From: Eutreptiella sp. 'Long Island Sound 2002' | Lineage: Eukaryota; Euglenozoa; Euglenophyceae; Eutreptiales; Eutreptiaceae | Reading direction: 5' to 3' | Assembly (NCBI GenBank): GCA_964036045.1 | Contig: OZ038382.1 | Coordinates: forward strand, 148,626,961-148,690,960 | DNA length: 64,000 bases | Shown here: positions 54,401 to 62,233 of the stretch, piece by piece | Position numbering within the stretch: position 1 is the first letter of the stretch | How the letters are laid out: each line of letters begins with the position of its first letter | The notes under the pieces: model-generated | The model's database searches: none | Seen by the model: only the letters and a program-made list of their open reading frames with translations | What the model was told of the DNA's origin: nothing | Made by a program: the position numbers and the translations under genes

Positions 54401-55744
54401 CTGCCTCCCGCGGATGCGGAGAGATATGTCTTCAGACGGTTCAGGTACCGCCTGCCGGAAGTGCTCGGAGAGCTATACTTCATGGCGACCAAGGAGGGGA
54501 AAATCAAGACCCTCAAGGAAGCCAAGAAGTGGCTCAACGGGCAGGAGCGGGTGGACGCTCCGCAGGTGGCGGCCAAGCGCTGGAAGTCCATCAAGCTTGA
54601 GCATGATGGACGGGAGATCCGCCTACGAGATTGGCGAGACTTCCGAGGGAAATACACCCTCTTCCGCCGCAACGTGGAGGACTGGAACGAGGGCGACGAG
54701 CAGGCTCGCCTGCTCTCCATGCTGCCGGAAGCATGGATCAAGAGGGTCACCAAGGAGGAATCCAAGCGGGCCAAGTCCAACCACACGGTCAAGATGATGC
54801 TCCCCAAAGAGTATCATACGAACGTGGTGGCTTGGGCGAAGAAGAACGTGGCCCGGGATGTCAAACGGCACTCCCTGCGGAACGCTCTCCTCATCACCGT
54901 CTCGGGCGATCACGAGAAGACCGCGATGTGGCGCCTTGACGAGTGTGAGTTGAGCGGCCAGACCATTCGTCTGCAGGCCATCCCGGCGCGGATGAGCTGC
55001 GACGAGATCCTGGAGTGGGTTGGCGAGGAGGTACTCAAGGAGTACCGAAACCTCCACCACACCCGCGGGTTGAGGCCCGGCGACCGCGACGTCAACTACG
55101 TTGGCGAGGGACCTGGCGGGGAAGCCGCCATGGACCCAGCGGGAGCGGGCGGCGATGAGACTCTCGTCGACGATGACGACGACGATGAGCACGCCGAGGT
55201 GGCCGTCTGTGCCTTCGTGGCCAAGAACCTGAGCGCGGGGAGCAAACCGGGAAACTGGAAGCCCCTGCAGCAGGGTCGAAGGAAGCAGGAGAAGAGGGAC
55301 CCTCGCCGCATTGGCGACCCACCGCTGTCCTTTGGGGAGTTCATACGAGCTCATCCTCAGGGCTGTTTCATGTGTTATGGGAGGAAGCGAGGCTTCAACC
55401 ATGACCACCGAACACGCCCCGTCCACAAGGCCGACACGGAGGCTTACAAGAAGGCGCACGGGTCGAAGAAGCGTGCGCCCGGCGGTATCTGGGAAGCCAA
55501 GGTGGAGGTGGACAGGGACGAGCTCTCCAAGCTGGTGTCGCAGGGGACCGAGTTGGCCAAGGAGATCCAGGAGATCAAGCGGAACTGGGTCCCCAGGTCG
55601 GACAACAAGAACAAGGAGAACAACCAGAACAACCAGAACAAGGACAAGGACAAGAAGCCTACTCGCAGCGAAAGAAGGAAGAAGGGCGTCAACGAGGTTG
55701 ATGCGGAGGAGAACACCCCTTCTTCCACAACCGACGCCCCCTAG
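51449..55744 (+). CDS. Element C gag, unusually long (1,431 codons)
   Basis: Starts at the ATG at 51449 in good context (GCCATGG) and ends at TAG 55742-55744. In order: a basic/aromatic N-terminal domain (FELRTDIAPDRLQAVEDWL); an Ala-rich region; a Glu/Ala/Lys coiled coil at residues about 330-455; a disordered part; a collagen-like Gly/Pro stretch at residues about 597-660; another short coiled coil; then a capsid-like domain (about 54300-55060; KPPMYDGNPLNLDRFLEKLDDW, then LSMLPEAWIKRVT); and a non-canonical Cys/His cluster (CFMCYGRKRGFNHDH, first Cys near residue 1306) in place of a standard knuckle. The end is Lys/Asn-rich. It would form the particle shell and package RNA. It is three to four times the usual length of gypsy gag. 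Confidence 0.85.
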   Translation: MVNWQEAGKTWPRPHPHAARLLRGLVWDQHYRHSHPQCEGGMPGSFELRTDIAPDRLQAVEDWLRAEGFAFRFQQRRWRMWTRPDRPGEGLRPDGIEEDEEPNVYPSGASINVSMWDMIEKNFPEPGSERRLQGSSSASPGKEKWSAGDRKRDRKWREYQESLAAEAAQGAKGGTPAPSPQRANGGHHPGSTTLGDYIRVAKQTKAKPRPLLLRPQQASAGPSSDVESAHRGRMPADQASSSSSVAPDRDVARACERACGVPCNLRVARQRARQHSAAVEGAVGIAQEEAAEWAHGMAIHAQTVAAIAAGLKAVAAHGAATAQVNGELAAADEEARLTQEAIACREAEVRALEEALAQERAKKDAEEKAHAEAMAKAQADAAKKDAIEAARRKVAEEKAKTEAELAALEAQKARLQQAREAEAARAREEAEVRAAAATAAAMEKAEAKLRRETPPGGSRVETLRKLFEGDTSSKMTLDEADTGSSGSSGPTAHRRRKGKGKTPERPRRPADGHPHNSDPFFTASDGDKRGRRHRQVVAWTGGGGGDVPMEPEGEDEDLPPPYRSSESSETEMPRWGDMDEDDDMDFGITKKRPSSDPPRRPGGDPPGPPGGGPSGPPGGRPPSGPPGGGTPGGGGPPGPGGPGGGPPGGPPGDPDDPPGNGDPDTTWRWIVYLRRVDTGKGRMTRISKVAARTQKELDIARAETRQLNTVISGLQQRLDALEARGSVGSDRPPLESGSSDDGWGPGPGPGRPHAPGAAPRSRPSASAPSLTAPSHHSAGRRNERVPPGSGSEDWRDEWLSAEYRNLRAPPRTPVRPRRPAPAPGPIPMAGGRYGGLRDEVPRGDVEWDVGEGEDLDLDLEEFDISPPRGVRWEAAERSRRRRDEDAYMEGVRREHLGSAYMEEPRRSHRDSMEEMDVAAVGVRGRGRWEPRSTSQPAFMVSKAADGAVWEDLKDIKPPMYDGNPLNLDRFLEKLDDWGLTVTEDLPPADAERYVFRRFRYRLPEVLGELYFMATKEGKIKTLKEAKKWLNGQERVDAPQVAAKRWKSIKLEHDGREIRLRDWRDFRGKYTLFRRNVEDWNEGDEQARLLSMLPEAWIKRVTKEESKRAKSNHTVKMMLPKEYHTNVVAWAKKNVARDVKRHSLRNALLITVSGDHEKTAMWRLDECELSGQTIRLQAIPARMSCDEILEWVGEEVLKEYRNLHHTRGLRPGDRDVNYVGEGPGGEAAMDPAGAGGDETLVDDDDDDEHAEVAVCAFVAKNLSAGSKPGNWKPLQQGRRKQEKRDPRRIGDPPLSFGEFIRAHPQGCFMCYGRKRGFNHDHRTRPVHKADTEAYKKAHGSKKRAPGGIWEAKVEVDRDELSKLVSQGTELAKEIQEIKRNWVPRSDNKNKENNQNNQNKDKDKKPTRSERRKKGVNEVDAEENTPSSTTDAP

Positions 55745-55766
55745 CGGAGCCCCTGCAGCCAGGGGC
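55742..55766 (+). promoter_or_regulatory. Possible gag-pol stop-codon readthrough site with hairpin
   Basis: The gag stop is TAG CGG. Pol is open in the same frame directly after it, with no nearby in-frame ATG needed. Four bases after the stop a 5-bp GC stem forms (GCCCC 55749-55753 with GGGGC 55762-55766, 8-base loop). An in-frame UAG between gag and pol plus a downstream structure is how some retroviruses and retroelements set the Gag:Pol ratio. Readthrough is inferred, not shown. Confidence 0.5.
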
Positions 55767-58700
55767 CCCAGCTAGGGCGGTCGCAGGATGGTGACGTGGG
55801 AAGCGCCGAACCATCCCAGTCGGGAGTCGATAAGCACAAGGGGACTGCCGCGGGCGGAAGGCCCGGTCCGGCACCCAGTCGCGGAGGCGGGGTGAGGGCA
55901 AGTGAAGGCGCGAACCCTTGCACCCGTCCGTCCTTCGCGACCAAGAATGTGTTTGATGTACTACATGATCTATCCGAGAGTATCGGAGGATCACCCGGAC
56001 CGCAGCTGGATGCTGCAGATGGGCAGCCTGTGCCCATTGTCCACGACCTGCACCAGTCCCTTGTTGAGCTTCTGGAACGGCCGGAGATCCTGAGTTTGCA
56101 CGCCGTGCGCCGTGTCGGTCGCGAGCGGCAGTTGCATCTTAAGGTCCGTGCCTTATGCGGGGAAGTGGAAAAGGTCTTCGACGTGTTGGTCGACACGGGA
56201 GCTCAAGTCAGCTTGGTCAAGGCTGGCCTACTTCCACCAGAGTGTCTGACCGACAGTCGGAAACCTGTCAGGCTGAAGGTGGCGAACGGCCAGTACATGG
56301 TGGGAGGCACGAAGGAAGCGGCCATTGGGCTGCAGTTCGTGAACCATCGTGAGCTGAGCCGCCCAGACCTCGGCAAGAAAATCCTCCTGCACGGCCGCTT
56401 CTACGAGGCCGAGATGGACTGGGACATGATCGTCGGGTACGACTTCATGATGGAGACGGACTCCGGCGTCCTCCCGGCCCAGGCCTCCATGACCCTGTAC
56501 CAGGACGACCAACTCTCGTGGCTTTCGTCACCTGAGCACCATGTGGAATGCCAATGGATCCACCCCGAACGCAATCAGCTCGAAGTGGCCGCGCTGGACA
56601 CTGAGCCAACTGGTCCTGCAAACCAGGAGTACGGCGTAAGGCCGGAAGTGGCGAGCCGAGTTGTCGCGGACTTGGGAGCTTCGGATCTGGCCCTGGATGC
56701 GTTCTCTTCAGGAACCTCCGCCCATCTTCGGGTGTGTGAGAAGTACTGGAGTCCACAGGACTCCGCGTGGAAGAAGCACTGGGGTCCGCATCAGGGATTG
56801 ATGTGGATCCATTGCCCCCGTTGGGACATTCCAAGAGCGATAGCGAAGATTCGCAAGGACCGCTCCAAGGGAGTGCTGGTTGTTCCTATGGGATGCACCG
56901 AGGAGGAAAGTACCCGACATTGGGTAGCCTCATTGACCAACATGACCTTAAACAAGGTCGTCCTACCGGCTGGAGAGAGTGTCTATCAGGACGCTAAGGG
57001 ACAGCCCATGCCACCCCAGAGATGGCCAACGGAATTCCACTATGTGGATGGGGGCCTTGATCAGGCCGACGCCACGGACTTCGTGTGTGTCAACCGCATC
57101 ATAGCGGAGCCATGGGGGCAATGCTTTGCGGTTCCCCCTGTTGACATCGAAGAATCGGAATCCGAAGACCCCCTCACTGAAGAGGAGTGGGATCTGGCTC
57201 AGGGGTATATGGATCAGCCCTTTCACGACTGGGGAAACCAGCGTGAGGGCAAGGGCCAGGACAGAGCCTGGTGGGAAGTGGACTCCATCGTCTCCGGTTC
57301 CTATGACGGGAACACCTTCGTTCAGAGGGTGCTGGATCATATGTCCAGCCAGGACGAGCCGCCCGGCGGTAACCCACCCACCTACGGCGATCTACTCCGA
57401 GGCAAGACCAGAGATGGCCCTTTGGGCCACCTGGGAAGACCACCTGAGCCGAAACCGAGCGGGGTCGCTACCCCTCAAGTAAGCTCCGTGGTTCAAGTGC
57501 CCAGAAAAGCCAAGGCGGAGTCCGATGACTGCCCCAAGATCCAGGCGTTGAGGGCCAGGCTGAAGCAGAAGTATGGCGAGACCTTCTTCAGCGGAAAACC
57601 TGTGTTCCCCCCACCGGTGCGTGGACCGTATGGCGAGGCCAAGATACGACTGAAGCAGGACCCCCGTGTGTATCGGCACCGGGAGTTTGCCCTGAGGGGT
57701 GAGAGGAAAGAGGCCATGGAGAAGATCCTCCGTGACTTCATCCAGAGAGGCTGGCTCGAGCCGTGCCACTCCGAATGGGCCTCTCCGTGCTTCGTCGTCC
57801 CCAAGAAGGTTGCCGGTGAGTGGCGGCTCGTGGTCGACTACCGCGGCCTGAACGCCCAAACGCAGCACGACAGCTATACGCTGCCCCTCATTGAGGACAT
57901 GCTGCAAAAGCAACACCGGCGGAGGATCTTCACGGTGATTGACCTGAAACATGGTTATCATCAGATGCCTCTCGCCGAGGAGTCCCGTGCCTGCACAGCC
58001 ATGAGCACCCCACTTGGACCTCTCCAGTGGAAGGTGATGCCCATGGGCGTTACCAACGGCAATGCGGCTTTTCAGCGGATGCTGGAGAACCTGCTTGAGC
58101 CGGTGCGCGACTGTGCGGACCCCTTCGTGGACGACGTGATCATCGCGTCCGGGGACCCCAGTATGAGCTACGAGGAGCTCCTGGAGGCACACGAGAGGGA
58201 CGTCACTCGAGTGCTGGACCTTCTGGTTCGGCACAAACTCACGGGCAGCAGTGACAAGGCCACCATTGCGGTAAGCGAGGTGGTCTTCGCTGGCCACGTA
58301 GTCAGGAACGGGCAGCGAAAGCCCATACCTGGCAAGGTGGCTGCGATTGAGCACTGGGAAAAGCCCAAGACGGTCTCTGAGCTACGGGCGTATCTGGGGT
58401 TCTGCAACTACTACTCGGGGTATATCAAAATGTATGCCCAGTATGCAGCCCCCATGACGACCATGCTCAAGGGCAACCGAGAGGAGACCAAGAAGGGGTC
58501 CAAGAAGGCTCTGGTCTGGACAGCTGAGTCCGACCGTGCCTTTGAGGGGATGAAGCAGGCGCTGCTATCCGCAGTGGGTCTGCACCTCGTGGATCCCGAC
58601 CGAGGGTTCGTCCTGCGCACCGACGCTTCCGACTACGCCATTGGCGCTGTGTTGGAGCAAGTGCTTGACGACGGGAGGCACGTGCCCGTGGCCTTCTGGA

Positions 58701-59707
58701 GCCGAGTCCTGGCGGAAGGCCAGAGACGGACGTGGACGCCCCGTGAAAAGGAGGCGTATGCCATCGTCATGGCTCTCAGGAAATGGGCTGGGTACATAGC
58801 CCTCCATCCCGTCACCGTCTGCACCGACCATCAGAGTCTGCAGTCGTGGCACAAGGAGCACGTGGACACCCCCTCAGGTCCCGCCTCCCGACGGGCAAGA
58901 TGGCATGAGACCTTGGCCAAGTTCGACCTCACGGTTGTGTATTTTCCTGGAAAGGATACCACCGTGGCGGACTGTCTCAGTAGGTGGGTCTATCCCGCCA
59001 GCAAGGGCATGACGGATATCTCTGTCCATGGCGATGAGGCTGAGACCGCTGAAGCCAAGAGAATCATCGAAATGGAGCGCCTGATAGAGGAGGAGGGTGC
59101 TAAATGCTTCGTCGTCATGGCTGCAGATGCCCCCCTCGCGTCGAGGGTGAGCAGAGCGGTCAGAGTACTCGCCCCTGATGGAGCTGAGTCCGACAAGCAC
59201 CTCTTCCGGGAGTCTTGCCTCCAGGACGACTGGACCGACGACTACGCCAAGTCTGAGGCCTTTGCGGCCGAATATAGGGCTGTGACCGACCCTGATGACG
59301 GGCAGAAGTGGCCAAAGGGGCTGACTGAGGAAGATGGCAAGCTCTACCGGAATGGTAAGCTGCTAGTAGCGGAGTCCCGGGTGCTCGAGCTTTGTGAAGC
59401 TTGGCACCACCACATGCTGCACCCAGGGGTCAAGAAGCAAGCCCTTGACATGCAGCGTCGGTTCGAGATCGACCATATCGTTCTCTACACCGCCATCGAG
59501 AAGGTCAGGAAGGGTTGCTCGGTCTGTAAGGCCTGCTATCCCGATAACCGGAGCGTCAAGGGGGAACCCCAATGGACCCCAGTTCCTGACCAGCCCATGG
59601 AGAGCGTGGCCATGGACGTCTTCTCCATGCCTGAAGTGCACATAGGCAAGGAGACCTTTGACTTCGTGTGGTTCTCTGTGTGGACCGCCACAGCGGCTAC
59701 GTTGTAG
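55745..59707 (+). CDS. Element C pol: protease, extra domain, RT, RNase H, integrase N-terminal part
   Basis: In frame with gag after the UAG. Protease: VLVDTGAQVSLV (DTG codons 56192-56200) and MIVGYDFMM. Extra domain at about 56640-57060 (DAFSS, WIHCPRW with Cys codon 56813, VLVVP, VVLPAGES). RT from about 57650: SPCFVVPKK, LVVDYRGLN, the catalytic FVDD at 58124-58135 (Phe for the usual Tyr), then FAGHVV. RNase H: RTDASDYAIGAVL (Asp codon 58622), KEAYAIVMAL and CTDHQSL. Integrase: HHCC zinc finger (WHHHMLHPG ... CSVCKAC) and the first catalytic Asp (MDVFSMP, codon 59615). The frame then breaks at about 59669 by one extra base; integrase continues at 59668-60633. The polyprotein would make the cDNA copy and insert it. 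Confidence 0.92.
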   Translation, partial: RSPCSQGPQLGRSQDGDVGSAEPSQSGVDKHKGTAAGGRPGPAPSRGGGVRASEGANPCTRPSFATKNVFDVLHDLSESIGGSPGPQLDAADGQPVPIVHDLHQSLVELLERPEILSLHAVRRVGRERQLHLKVRALCGEVEKVFDVLVDTGAQVSLVKAGLLPPECLTDSRKPVRLKVANGQYMVGGTKEAAIGLQFVNHRELSRPDLGKKILLHGRFYEAEMDWDMIVGYDFMMETDSGVLPAQASMTLYQDDQLSWLSSPEHHVECQWIHPERNQLEVAALDTEPTGPANQEYGVRPEVASRVVADLGASDLALDAFSSGTSAHLRVCEKYWSPQDSAWKKHWGPHQGLMWIHCPRWDIPRAIAKIRKDRSKGVLVVPMGCTEEESTRHWVASLTNMTLNKVVLPAGESVYQDAKGQPMPPQRWPTEFHYVDGGLDQADATDFVCVNRIIAEPWGQCFAVPPVDIEESESEDPLTEEEWDLAQGYMDQPFHDWGNQREGKGQDRAWWEVDSIVSGSYDGNTFVQRVLDHMSSQDEPPGGNPPTYGDLLRGKTRDGPLGHLGRPPEPKPSGVATPQVSSVVQVPRKAKAESDDCPKIQALRARLKQKYGETFFSGKPVFPPPVRGPYGEAKIRLKQDPRVYRHREFALRGERKEAMEKILRDFIQRGWLEPCHSEWASPCFVVPKKVAGEWRLVVDYRGLNAQTQHDSYTLPLIEDMLQKQHRRRIFTVIDLKHGYHQMPLAEESRACTAMSTPLGPLQWKVMPMGVTNGNAAFQRMLENLLEPVRDCADPFVDDVIIASGDPSMSYEELLEAHERDVTRVLDLLVRHKLTGSSDKATIAVSEVVFAGHVVRNGQRKPIPGKVAAIEHWEKPKTVSELRAYLGFCNYYSGYIKMYAQYAAPMTTMLKGNREETKKGSKKALVWTAESDRAFEGMKQALLSAVGLHLVDPDRGFVLRTDASDYAIGAVLEQVLDDGRHVPVAFWSRVLAEGQRRTWTPREKEAYAIVMALRKWAGYIALHPVTVCTDHQSLQSWHKEHVDTPSGPASRRARWHETLAKFDLTVVYFPGKDTTVADCLSRWVYPASKGMTDISVHGDEAETAEAKRIIEMERLIEEEGAKCFVVMAADAPLASRVSRAVRVLAPDGAESDKHLFRESCLQDDWTDDYAKSEAFAAEYRAVTDPDDGQKWPKGLTEEDGKLYRNGKLLVAESRVLELCEAWHHHMLHPGVKKQALDMQRRFEIDHIVLYTAIEKVRKGCSVCKACYPDNRSVKGEPQWTPVPDQPMESVAMDVFSMPEVHIGKETFDFVWFSVWTATAATL

Positions 59708-60633
59708 CCGTTCCGGCACACAAAAAGGGGTTGCTTGCCAAGGAAGTGGCAGTCATGATGATTCATCATTGGCTAACCGTCTTTGACATCCCCCGCACCA
59801 TTTGCAGTGACCGAGGGACCCAGTTTACTGGTGGCTGGTTCAAGGCTATGTGTTCCCTCATGGGAATACGTCATGCCAAGAGCGTCGCCTATCTCAGCCG
59901 GTCTAGGGGCCGTGCTGAAGTTGCTGGACGGCAGCTGTTCGAGAAGCTGCGCAAGATCCACATCACCAATCCACTTTGGAACTGGTTTGAGGAGATGTGG
60001 CCTGCTCTGAAGGCCCATCATGACACCCCCACTCCGGGCGGTTTGTTCCCTCACCAGATTCTGTTCGGCAGGGACCCCCTGGGTAGGGGACTTCCCTTGT
60101 CTGGTGATGGCATGGCTATGGATGCCAAGGAATTCTTCGCGCGGCAAGAGCAAACGGCGCGGGACATCCGCCAGCAGCTCGAGAAGGAGCATGCTGAGCG
60201 TCAGAAGTCCGCCCCGAGCTCGACAGCGCAGAAGTTCAGGCTGGGAGACCCGGTGTGGGTGATCAGACCCCGCCCTATGGGCACCCACCGCACCAAGACC
60301 TGGTTCACACCCGGCGAGGTGGTCCGCAGGATTGGTGAGGACACCTACCGCATCAAGGTGGGTCACGGACAGTTCCGGGAGCGCCACGAGAGTCAACTCC
60401 GTGTGCGGGAACCCGACCTCCGTGGCCACCATGTGTCCCTGAGCTATGCCGCACATGAGGCTGATTCCGATGATGACTATGCTGAGCAGGACGACTATAC
60501 TGTCCAGAAGATCCTGGCTCAGCGTCCGAAAGCCTCGGCACCCGGAGGTCTGGAGTTCAAGGTTCGTTGGCGAGGCTATGGGCCGTCCCACGATACCTGC
60601 AAAAACCCGTCTCCTCGTTTGTGCCGCGGGTGA
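59668..60633 (+). pseudogene. Element C integrase core and chromodomain (continuation of pol after a 1-base shift)
   Basis: Reads VDRHSGYVVAVPAHKK, then CSDRGTQFTGGW (Asp codon 59809) and RGRAEVAGRQL (Glu codon 59917). The spacing is exactly D-x35-E, so with Asp 59615 the catalytic triad is intact. A GPY/F-like region follows, then a chromodomain beginning VQKILAQR and LEFKVRWRGYGPSHDT. A second frameshift near 60601 moves the end of the chromodomain (PVSSFVPRVNTPF..., to a TGA at 60729-60731) out of frame. The chromodomain is thought to steer integration to heterochromatin in chromoviruses. Two single-base lesions with everything else intact suggest recent decay or sequence error. Confidence 0.88.
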
Positions 60634-60731
60634 ACACTCCCTTCATGGAGTACATCCGCAAGCACAAGACCAAGATCCATGTCTCGGACTTGGCAGCACT
60701 CACCCGGGCGATTGCAGCCAGGGGTGCCTGA

Positions 60732-62222
60732 TCAGCGCCCTGAGCTCTCCCCTGATGTGTTTTCAGCGCTTGTGAGGTCGACGGATCGTCCCTTACTTGC
60801 TTGCTCTCTTCCATCTTTCGGTGACCTGCCATCAGAGTGGCCATGTACCCCCCCTGCTGATTCCAGAGGAGGATGGCCCCTCTCTTCTTCTATTTGTCAC
60901 TCCCCCCTGCTGAATCCTTGGGAAACCAGGTAGGGCGACTGACCTTCACATTTTCTGAGCTCTTGGGGCCCTGAAGCCCATACGACGTTGCGCAACGGAT
61001 GCCGCTGTCATCGGCATTGCGAATTTTTGGTGTGTGGTCTGGTTCCATGGCACTTGCGGGATCCGGACCAGTCGACGTGTGTCTCGAGACTATATATGGC
61101 CTGAACTCAGGCGTTTTCTTGCCTACCCTCCTGCATTTGCCTTATCCTGACCGTAGCGTGGTTTGGCACTCTGTCTAGAGTGTGTTTACACGCCTATTTA
61201 CCCCGCTTGTTTTGCTTTTCTGCTCCCCAGGATATGTGCATTTGTATGTTACGATTGTCAGCCCATCACCGACAGATGGACTGTTCCCCCCCCCCCCGAG
61301 GGGATTCGAATCGCAATACAGAGGCGCCCTGAGTCGCCGTGTACATGTATATACACAGGGTCCAGCCTGGACCAGTACCGAATTACATATTCTTCAATTT
61401 GAGTGCCCGTGATACCGTGTGCCCTATTCGCTGTGATGTGTGGGATCCTGATGGCGCCAGGCGGGAAGCCCAGTTGCCTGAGTACACTCCCAGCGGTCCG
61501 CCACTGTCAGTCCCAGTGTGAGCCTACCGATTCGCAGACGCACTTGCAGTCGGATGGCGGCCTCCGGTGCTCCTGACCTCGGTCAGTCTGCCTGGGAAAC
61601 TGGTGGTTTGAGGAGTCGACGCCTCCGCCCACACTGCATGAGGACTCCCTCATGTATGGCCTTCGTGGTAATAGGGCGAGGGAAAAGACGGCCTTGATGC
61701 CCGATCCCTTAAGGAGGAGCTCCCTTAAGATCCCTTAAGGAGTTCGGCTGTATCACTCTGGACTCGCGTCGTATGGATATGGACATGGTGCGCCCGGGGA
61801 AGGACCCGTGGGGACTCTCCCCAGTCGGCGGGCCTTGGGAGGCTTGGGGTAGCCTGATGGATCTTTGTGGTCGCTCTCGACCTGTGGGACCACCTCGGTC
61901 GTCGTGTGTCGCCTATGTTGGCCGTGTATGCCACTGCCACTGTGGTGGTGACCGTAGCAGCCGGCACCCGGTGCGCCTGGTATGGGTTAACGGGTCCTTT
62001 GGATGCCGAACAATCGCCGCCAGGACCCGGGACTTGATACTTGATACTATACATGTTCTACGAGCTTATACAGCATCATACCTATCTTACTGTGGGATTT
62101 GAGCAGCATAACCTGAGCCAGCCTGAAGTGAGGATGTGACACCCCCCCCCCCTTCAGGAAATGGTCCTGGGTACCCGCTGCCATGCTTGGGTGTTATCGA
62201 GCCCCCCCCCAGGGTTTGCTCT
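60732..62222 (+). other. Element C 3' non-coding region between pol and 3' LTR
   Basis: 1.5 kb without a recognisable gene. It contains TATATAT at 61091-61097 followed by ordinary sequence, a pyrimidine tract ending in CCCCAG (about 61230) like a 3' splice site, C12 (61286-61297) and C11 (62142-62152) runs, and three copies of CCCTTAAG at about 61707-61740. Some large plant gypsy elements carry extra ORFs here; none is convincing in this copy. Confidence 0.5.
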
Positions 62223-62233
62223 AAGGAGGGGGG
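62223..62233 (+). promoter_or_regulatory. Polypurine tract of element C
   Basis: AAGGAGGGGGG, eleven purines ending exactly at the TG of the 3' LTR. This is the expected primer for plus-strand DNA synthesis, and it fixes the LTR's left boundary. Confidence 0.9.

Noticed and set aside
52036-54807. Long antisense ORFs (281-352 codons) opposite gag
   Set aside because: They are shadows of a high-GC coding strand; the sense frame has the gag domains and continues to pol.
57392-60591. Antisense ORFs of 272-320 codons opposite pol
   Set aside because: They lie opposite RT and integrase motifs; open only because of codon bias on the sense strand.
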